Origin: Candidatus Aminicenantota bacterium
GTDB taxonomy: Bacteria > Acidobacteriota > Aminicenantia > Aminicenantales > Aminicenantaceae
Direction of reading: 5' to 3'
Assembly: GCA_016926925.1 (NCBI GenBank)
Contig: JAFGNQ010000198.1
Span: 1 to 18,226 of the forward strand
Length of the DNA: 18,226 bases
The translations under genes and the position numbers were made by a program. The notes under the pieces are model-generated. The model searched no databases. It was given only the letters and a program-made list of their open reading frames with translations, and had not been told where the DNA came from. Below, piece by piece: positions 13,830-18,226 of this stretch (position 1 is the first letter of the stretch; each line of letters starts with the position of its first letter).

Positions 13830-15701
13830 CTATTCCTCTATGACAGCTCGGGACGGGGGGCTCTGATTCCCGTCAATATCTACGACAAATATCCTGTAGG
13901 TGAATTTTTCGTTTAAAGGAAGCTCTCTTTCTCTGTAAGTAAAGACATCCGCCTGAACTGACGAAACGAGTTGATACGTGGAATTGTCCTCTGAGGATTT
14001 TTTCCGGTAGATGTCGTATTTATCGATGACGACAGCGTCGTTCAAAGCGCGGGGCGACCATGAAAGCGTGTTGATCTTTTCTTGAAAGAAAAGGAACCTG
14101 TTGTATTGAGTCTGGAGAGAGATCTCATTTACGGGCCACATCCACTGTTCAGTCACGGCATTGGACGGTTCTTCACTTTCCGATCCCCATTTGTTGAGGG
14201 ATTTAAGTCGGTACCAATATTTGTTGGTGGTGGGGAGACCTGTATCGGAATAGGTGAAAATGTCGCCGGAAACCGTAGCGATGGTTTCGTATTGGCTGTC
14301 GTCCTGCCCGATTTCCTTCCTGTAGATCACGTAATACAGTTCCTTGTGCTTTGAATTCTCAGGATTTTCATCCCACATCACGGTATTTTTCTTCGTTGAT
14401 GGTGACGAACCGGACTCGATACCTGTCTTCATAGTTACATTCAGAGGGGGATAGCATGGTATGTCATACACGCCTTCCTTTTTTTGATAGAAGACTCTCC
14501 AATTACCGACCTCCTGCAAATAAACGAGATGGACGCCTCCTCCGCTGTCGCAATAGAGATCCGGCCTGGCGGATTTCGGTGAGGATTGAGTGAGGTTCTC
14601 GATGTCCTTCCATTTTTCCCCGTCGAATTCTCTTAAATAGATAGCCCATTTGCCCGAGGTGGTATCGGACCAGGCTACGTACACTTTGCCCGCTACCCGG
14701 TCAACACCGATCGTCGGCAGCTCCGACCGGCCTTCTGTCTGGGAGACGTTCTCAATTTCCATCCATTCGCCGTCGATCCTTTTTCTGAAAAAAACCTCGA
14801 GATTGCCCTGGTTCATCTGCTGCCAGACTACATAGACATTGCCTGCATTGTCGACGGCAATCTGCGGCTCGGCGAAATCGATTCCTGAACTTCCCGATAA
14901 GTCCAGGGGGGCACTGTAGCTCGAATTGATTTTTGGAGTCTTGCTCTCAACAAAAAATACGTTCGAAAATCCCCCTCTTCGGTTCCCCCAAACCGCATAC
15001 AAGGCACCGTTTATGTCCATGGCGGCCTCGGGGCCGTAATCCCGCCCCGACTCATCGCCGATTCCTCCCGCTCCGATCCAGGATCCTTCCCCTCCTTCTT
15101 TGTACCGAACATATGTTCTCCAGTAGAAAGCCTCGGGTGTGGGACGGTCGATGTCGTCCTGCCAGTGGACAAAATAATCGTTGGTTCTAGGGTCGACCAT
15201 AGGCGTGGCGGATGTCGAGCCTGCCTCTTGAGTTCTTGAAACATTCTCATGCGGACCCCAGACTTTTCCTTTCCGGCGAGTATAGACGACTTCATAATTT
15301 CCGTCTGTAACAGCTGTATAAATGACAAAAACGTTCCCTTCCGCATCCAGAGTGAGCTCAGGCCAGGGACCTTCCCGGACTCTGACCATGGATCTTGTAA
15401 TGTTTTCCGGCACTGACCACTCATCGTCTTCGTTTGTGGCAAAGAAAACCGCCTTCCCGCCGCTCTCCTGACTCCACATGGCATAGGCTATGCCCTCTTC
15501 ACTGGCCGTGACTTTGGGAAAAGCGCTATCCTGAGGGGATTTGGAGATATAGACGGGTTCGCTCCATTCCCCGGCATCGGCCGTTATTTTAGCCTGGCTG
15601 GTCTTCAGATCTTTCTTGGCAGAGTCCGACACTCCAGTCAGCAGGACCAGCAACACAGGGATTAATGCGAAAAAAATGATGCTTCTTTTTTCCATCTTCA
15701 A
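13830..15701 (-). CDS. Secreted propeller protein with two Fn3-like modules
   Basis: 623 aa. The signal peptide (IIFFALIPVLLVLLTGVSDSA) is followed by a propeller-like region (about 45-410) of 'P.IAVD..GNVYVVW....+FF+..IDGEW' units. Two Fn3-like modules (about 415-525 and 526-623) follow, with YYVIYRK and KYDIYRK strands. No Asp-boxes or catalytic residues were recognised, so binding or structural function is the best guess. The TTG at 15699-15701 lies 6 nt from an AAGGAG site. An ATG two codons later (15693-15695) is 12 nt from it, so spacing favours TTG; both give the same mature protein. It lacks one Fn3 module compared with the 6743 paralogue. It lies downstream of the PP-loop gene on the same strand, with a 177-bp gap and its own -10 candidate. 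Confidence 0.82.
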   Translation of the reverse strand: MKMEKRSIIFFALIPVLLVLLTGVSDSAKKDLKTSQAKITADAGEWSEPVYISKSPQDSAFPKVTASEEGIAYAMWSQESGGKAVFFATNEDDEWSVPENITRSMVRVREGPWPELTLDAEGNVFVIYTAVTDGNYEVVYTRRKGKVWGPHENVSRTQEAGSTSATPMVDPRTNDYFVHWQDDIDRPTPEAFYWRTYVRYKEGGEGSWIGAGGIGDESGRDYGPEAAMDINGALYAVWGNRRGGFSNVFFVESKTPKINSSYSAPLDLSGSSGIDFAEPQIAVDNAGNVYVVWQQMNQGNLEVFFRKRIDGEWMEIENVSQTEGRSELPTIGVDRVAGKVYVAWSDTTSGKWAIYLREFDGEKWKDIENLTQSSPKSARPDLYCDSGGGVHLVYLQEVGNWRVFYQKKEGVYDIPCYPPLNVTMKTGIESGSSPSTKKNTVMWDENPENSKHKELYYVIYRKEIGQDDSQYETIATVSGDIFTYSDTGLPTTNKYWYRLKSLNKWGSESEEPSNAVTEQWMWPVNEISLQTQYNRFLFFQEKINTLSWSPRALNDAVVIDKYDIYRKKSSEDNSTYQLVSSVQADVFTYRERELPLNEKFTYRIFVVDIDGNQSPPSRAVIEE

Positions 15702-15741
15702 TCAAAACTCCTTTAAAACCAAACTGTATATTTAAGCTTTT

Positions 15742-15747
15742 ATTATA
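15742..15747 (-). promoter_or_regulatory. -10 box candidate for the 13830-15701 gene
   Basis: A perfect minus-strand TATAAT at 15742-15747 would give a leader of about 35 nt that includes the AAGGAG ribosome-binding site. The expected -35 position is occupied by a poor match, so the promoter is tentative. Confidence 0.4.
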
Positions 15748-15878
15748 CAAAAAAAAACGAACTAAAGTAAGCTCAAGCGGCAGGTCGCAATTTCCCACCA
15801 CTCCTCGAAATCCTCATCCAGGAAGTCCGGATCACGCAGAAGAAAAAACTGAAATATGATTGTGCATGGAACCGACTG

Positions 15879-16724
15879 TCAGGCTGATGCGTCCTTCCAG
15901 GCTTTTCTTTGTTCGATCAAGCTTTTAAGGTTTATGTTTTTCTTTTCAAAATATTCTTCGATGATGGTCTTTGCTACTTTGTCCAGTTTCCGTTCCACAT
16001 AATCAACCGTCTTATTCTCATCATGCCGGACAGGTATGCCGAACAGGTTTCTCTTCCAATGTATCAACCAGCCCGAGAGGCATAAGGGCTGCTCTCTTTT
16101 AAAGAAGTTCTTGGTCAACATCCCTTTTATGCCTTTCCCTTTATCCAAGCTGAGAAAATCTATGGCAAACCCCAGTTCACTTAACTTTTGGCGCCTTTCT
16201 TCCCGGGATCCGCTTTCATACGACGGAGTCAGGAAATCGACATAATATTGAGCAGAGAACTCTTTCATCTTGTCAACGACGCCCGGGAAATTTTCAGCTG
16301 TCGCTGTCAGATTTTCCCTCCCGGGAACCTGCTCCCTGTTGGAACCATCGGCGAAACCGAAAAGGTTATTCTCCAGAGCGTAAATCAGCCCGCCGATATT
16401 CATGGACATCCGGCAGGCAACGCACCAAGCGATTTCCATGCCATAATTTTTGTAATCTTTTCTGAGAGTCTTCACGGATATCTTGTCCAGAATATGTTTG
16501 ATCTTGACAATTTCATGATTGATGGCCTCTTTTCCGTAAGCCTGCTTGAGCTTCGCGATGTTGGCGAGGTTGTTTTTCAGCCCAAATTCCAGATAGCCTT
16601 TATCAAATGTGATAAGGTGAACTTTCTTGAATCGTTCCATTAAAAGAACCGCAGTCAATAGGGAATCAATTCCTCCCGAAAAGAGGACAGCCGTTTCATA
16701 TTTTATTTTTTCCAAATTTCTCAT
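15879..16724 (-). CDS. PP-loop ATP pyrophosphatase (adenine nucleotide alpha-hydrolase superfamily)
   Basis: The 281-aa cytoplasmic protein has the PP-loop signature SGGIDS (residues 16-21) after a hydrophobic strand, as in QueC, LarE, ThiI and related enzymes that adenylate a substrate before adding nitrogen or sulfur. A CVAC pair (Cys101, Cys104) and the GFADGSNREQ stretch fit a QueC/ThiI-like core. The four-cysteine zinc site typical of QueC is not complete, so I do not call it queC. The substrate is unknown. The gene is transcribed divergently from the second phosphatase paralogue, with a palindrome between them. The ATG at 16722-16724 has only a weak upstream site. After its TGA the same frame stays open for 38 more codons. 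No partner genes such as queD/queE or a sulfur carrier are in the window. Confidence 0.75.
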   Translation of the reverse strand: MRNLEKIKYETAVLFSGGIDSLLTAVLLMERFKKVHLITFDKGYLEFGLKNNLANIAKLKQAYGKEAINHEIVKIKHILDKISVKTLRKDYKNYGMEIAWCVACRMSMNIGGLIYALENNLFGFADGSNREQVPGRENLTATAENFPGVVDKMKEFSAQYYVDFLTPSYESGSREERRQKLSELGFAIDFLSLDKGKGIKGMLTKNFFKREQPLCLSGWLIHWKRNLFGIPVRHDENKTVDYVERKLDKVAKTIIEEYFEKKNINLKSLIEQRKAWKDASA

Positions 16725-16775
16725 GATCTTATTAAAAACCTGTTGAGCACATTCTTTATCATGCCGTTAATTTAT

Positions 16776-16781
16776 ATTATA
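16776..16781 (-). promoter_or_regulatory. -10 box candidate for the PP-loop gene
   Basis: Minus-strand TATAAT at 16776-16781 lies 51 nt before the ATG. A -35 at 17 bp would be ATGTTA, a poor match. An alternative is TTGACA at 16818-16823 with TATCGA at 16795-16800 (17 bp), where the -10 overlaps the palindrome. Which is used cannot be decided from sequence. Confidence 0.4.
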
Positions 16782-16783
16782 TC

Positions 16784-16800
16784 TATCGAATTATTCGATA
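16784..16800. promoter_or_regulatory. 17-bp interrupted palindrome, operator candidate
   Basis: TATCGAAT (16784-16791) and ATTCGATA (16793-16800) are exact inverted arms around one base. The site lies immediately upstream of the TATAAT of the PP-loop gene, in the promoter spacer, or on the -10 of the alternative promoter. This is a classic position for a repressor operator. Confidence 0.45.
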
Positions 16801-16954
16801 ACATACTGTGCAAAGAATGTCAACGGAACAACAAAAAAAATGAATGATGTCGGGAAGCTTCCTGTCTACACTGAACATGCACAGACTCCGACTCAAACTC
16901 TTATGTACGGAGACCGTCAGAAACACATAATCCTCACGGCAGCGTGTCCGCTCA

Positions 16955-16984
16955 TTGACAACAATCCCCCGCCTCCTCTATAGT
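16955..16984 (+). promoter_or_regulatory. Sigma70-type promoter for the second phosphatase paralogue (leaderless)
   Basis: TTGACA (16955-16960), 18 bp, TATAGT (16979-16984). The ATG at 16992 follows after 7 nt, so transcription should start at or next to the start codon. Both hexamers are identical to those of the paralogue at 2850-2878. Confidence 0.72.
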
Positions 16985-16991
16985 GGAAGAT

Positions 16992-18226
16992 ATGTCTAAA
17001 AAATTCTATATTCTCCTCTTCACAATTTTTATTTTATGTTCTAGTTTTGTCGTCTATTTCACCCTCTCAAAAAAAGAACACAAAACACTCGACTCTCCGC
17101 GTGTCGTGCTGATCGGGCTGGACGGCGCAGGATGGAACCTGATCAATCCCATGCTGGAGGAGAATGCACTGCCTCATATCGGCCTCATCAAAAAGACGGG
17201 AAGCTGCGGCACATTGCATACGGCAAGACCCGTGAAATCTTCCGTGATCTGGACCTCGATAGCCACAGGGAAGTCGATGTTGAAGCACGGAGTTCTTGAT
17301 TGGACATACATCAACGCTGAAAACATGGAAATTCCCTACAGGCAGAGTGAACGGCAAGCCAAAACCTTTTGGAACATCATCGGCGGCCAAGGCTGGAAAG
17401 TAGGCGTGATCAATTGGTTCGTCACTTTTCCCCCCGAAGCCGTCAACGGATACATGGTATCCGAAGAATTCAGGCACCTCGGCAAAAGAGGGTTTTCACA
17501 AATCCCTGTAACCTATCCGAAAAATCTCTTGAGAAAGATCGATTTCGCACGCCTGAACAAAAAAGATTACTTGAGGATACTGGAAGAGGAGAATTTGCCG
17601 AACTACAAGGCCCGTCACTTGGGCGACAAGACAGTCTCCAAACTCGTTCTCAATTATGACAATTTCGTCCTCCAGGAAAAGACTGTGGAATCAGCGAGCC
17701 TTTATTTGTTCAAAAGGTTTCCGGTCGATTTGTATGCTTCTTATTTCCGCCTCATTGATGTGGTGAGTCATTTTGCTTGCGCCTATATCCAGCCGGAGCT
17801 TCTGGAAAAAGGCCTTGAAGAAGAAATTGGGGGAAAGGTTACGGAAAACACCTTGACTTTGATCGATAAGGATTTCAGCCGTGTTATGAAACCTGTGTAT
17901 TCCTATTCTGATAAAATATTGGGGAAGCTTCTGGAACAATTGAGTTCACAGAGCACACTGATAGTCGTTTCCGACCACAGTTTCGGTTTCAATAAGGGAG
18001 GGTATGGGCATACGAATTTGCCGGAGATCCCTCACGGCATCATTCTTATAAAGGGCCCAAATATCAAAAAAGACTACCTCATCCGGAACGCCTGTATATA
18101 TGATATTTTCCCGACAATTCTCTATCTCTTCGATCTTCCTGTGGGCAAAGACATGGATGGAAAAGTCCTGACGGAGGTCTTCGAGAGGCAATTTCTTGAT
18201 TCAAGGCCCATCAGGTATATCGATAG
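16992..18226 (+). CDS. Membrane-anchored phosphodiesterase/alkaline phosphatase superfamily protein (partial)
   Basis: The frame is open from ATG 16992 to the right edge (411 codons). By comparison with the paralogue at 1506-2843, about 35 C-terminal residues are missing. The same active-site set is present: Asp44 (IGLDGAGW), Thr88 (WTSIATG), Asp256/His260, Asp328/His329 (VVSDH) and His348 (IPHG). By hand count, about 137 of 220 residues (41-260) are identical to the paralogue. The only gap seen is one residue near 280. The N-terminus differs: a hydrophobic segment (about 6-25) without a good lipobox, so it is probably a signal anchor rather than a lipoprotein. The gene diverges from the PP-loop gene. 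It should act on a phosphate ester outside the cytoplasmic membrane; the substrate is unknown. Confidence 0.85.
   Translation, partial: MSKKFYILLFTIFILCSSFVVYFTLSKKEHKTLDSPRVVLIGLDGAGWNLINPMLEENALPHIGLIKKTGSCGTLHTARPVKSSVIWTSIATGKSMLKHGVLDWTYINAENMEIPYRQSERQAKTFWNIIGGQGWKVGVINWFVTFPPEAVNGYMVSEEFRHLGKRGFSQIPVTYPKNLLRKIDFARLNKKDYLRILEEENLPNYKARHLGDKTVSKLVLNYDNFVLQEKTVESASLYLFKRFPVDLYASYFRLIDVVSHFACAYIQPELLEKGLEEEIGGKVTENTLTLIDKDFSRVMKPVYSYSDKILGKLLEQLSSQSTLIVVSDHSFGFNKGGYGHTNLPEIPHGIILIKGPNIKKDYLIRNACIYDIFPTILYLFDLPVGKDMDGKVLTEVFERQFLDSRPIRYID

Noticed and set aside
15879..16724. Assignment as queC
   Set aside because: The PP-loop fits, but only one Cys pair is visible instead of the four-Cys zinc site, and no queuosine genes are nearby.
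17067..17477. Minus-strand ORF of 136 codons
   Set aside because: Antisense to the second phosphatase paralogue, which is conserved with the first copy; a similar shadow lies opposite the first copy.

Overview
The window holds nine complete protein genes and one gene cut off by the right edge, plus a possible 18-codon gene tail at the left edge. I found no rRNA, tRNA, CRISPR array or transposase. The organism is a bacterium with an outer membrane. This rests on a lipoprotein signal, four Sec-type signal peptides, AMIN domains fused to an outer-membrane-type barrel, and a polyprenyl-phosphate style sugar transfer pair. Moderate GC with abundant secreted propeller/Fn3 proteins and 'alkaline phosphatase family' proteins resembles Aminicenantes/Acidobacteria-type genomes. 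That placement is an impression from content and was not tested.

Layout. 1-1008: possible end of an upstream gene, then rsmA/ksgA (+). 1009-1505: a non-coding stretch containing a 255-bp element closed by a perfect 19-bp inverted repeat and filled with hairpins. 1506-2843 (-): lipoprotein of the type I phosphodiesterase/alkaline phosphatase superfamily. 3200-6726 (+): two translationally coupled genes, a secreted propeller-SGNH hydrolase-Fn3 protein and a double-AMIN/outer-membrane barrel protein. 6743-8908 (-): secreted propeller protein with three Fn3-like modules. 9242-11374 (+): GT-C-type membrane glycosyltransferase. 11417-13448 (-): a GT2 dolichol-phosphate-mannose-synthase-like enzyme followed by a B12-binding radical SAM enzyme. 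13830-15701 (-): second secreted propeller/Fn3 protein. 15879-16724 (-): PP-loop ATP pyrophosphatase. 16992 to the right edge (+): a close paralogue of the first phosphatase-like protein.

Apart from rsmA, the theme is the cell envelope. Three exported proteins share a propeller plus Fn3-like module plan, one with an SGNH esterase domain between the two parts. Two paralogous phosphodiesterase-fold proteins sit about 14 kb apart in opposite orientation. A membrane glycosyltransferase and a polyprenyl-phosphate sugar synthase point to glycan or lipid modification of the surface. Joint function is inferred from proximity and shared domains only.

Regulation is unusually readable. Both phosphatase paralogues have a TTGACA/TATAGT promoter whose -10 box ends 6-7 nt before the ATG, so their mRNAs should be leaderless or nearly so. 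The SGNH and GT2 genes also have good promoters predicting leaders of about 4-9 nt. In contrast, up to four other genes appear to start with TTG, three of them behind a clear Shine-Dalgarno sequence.
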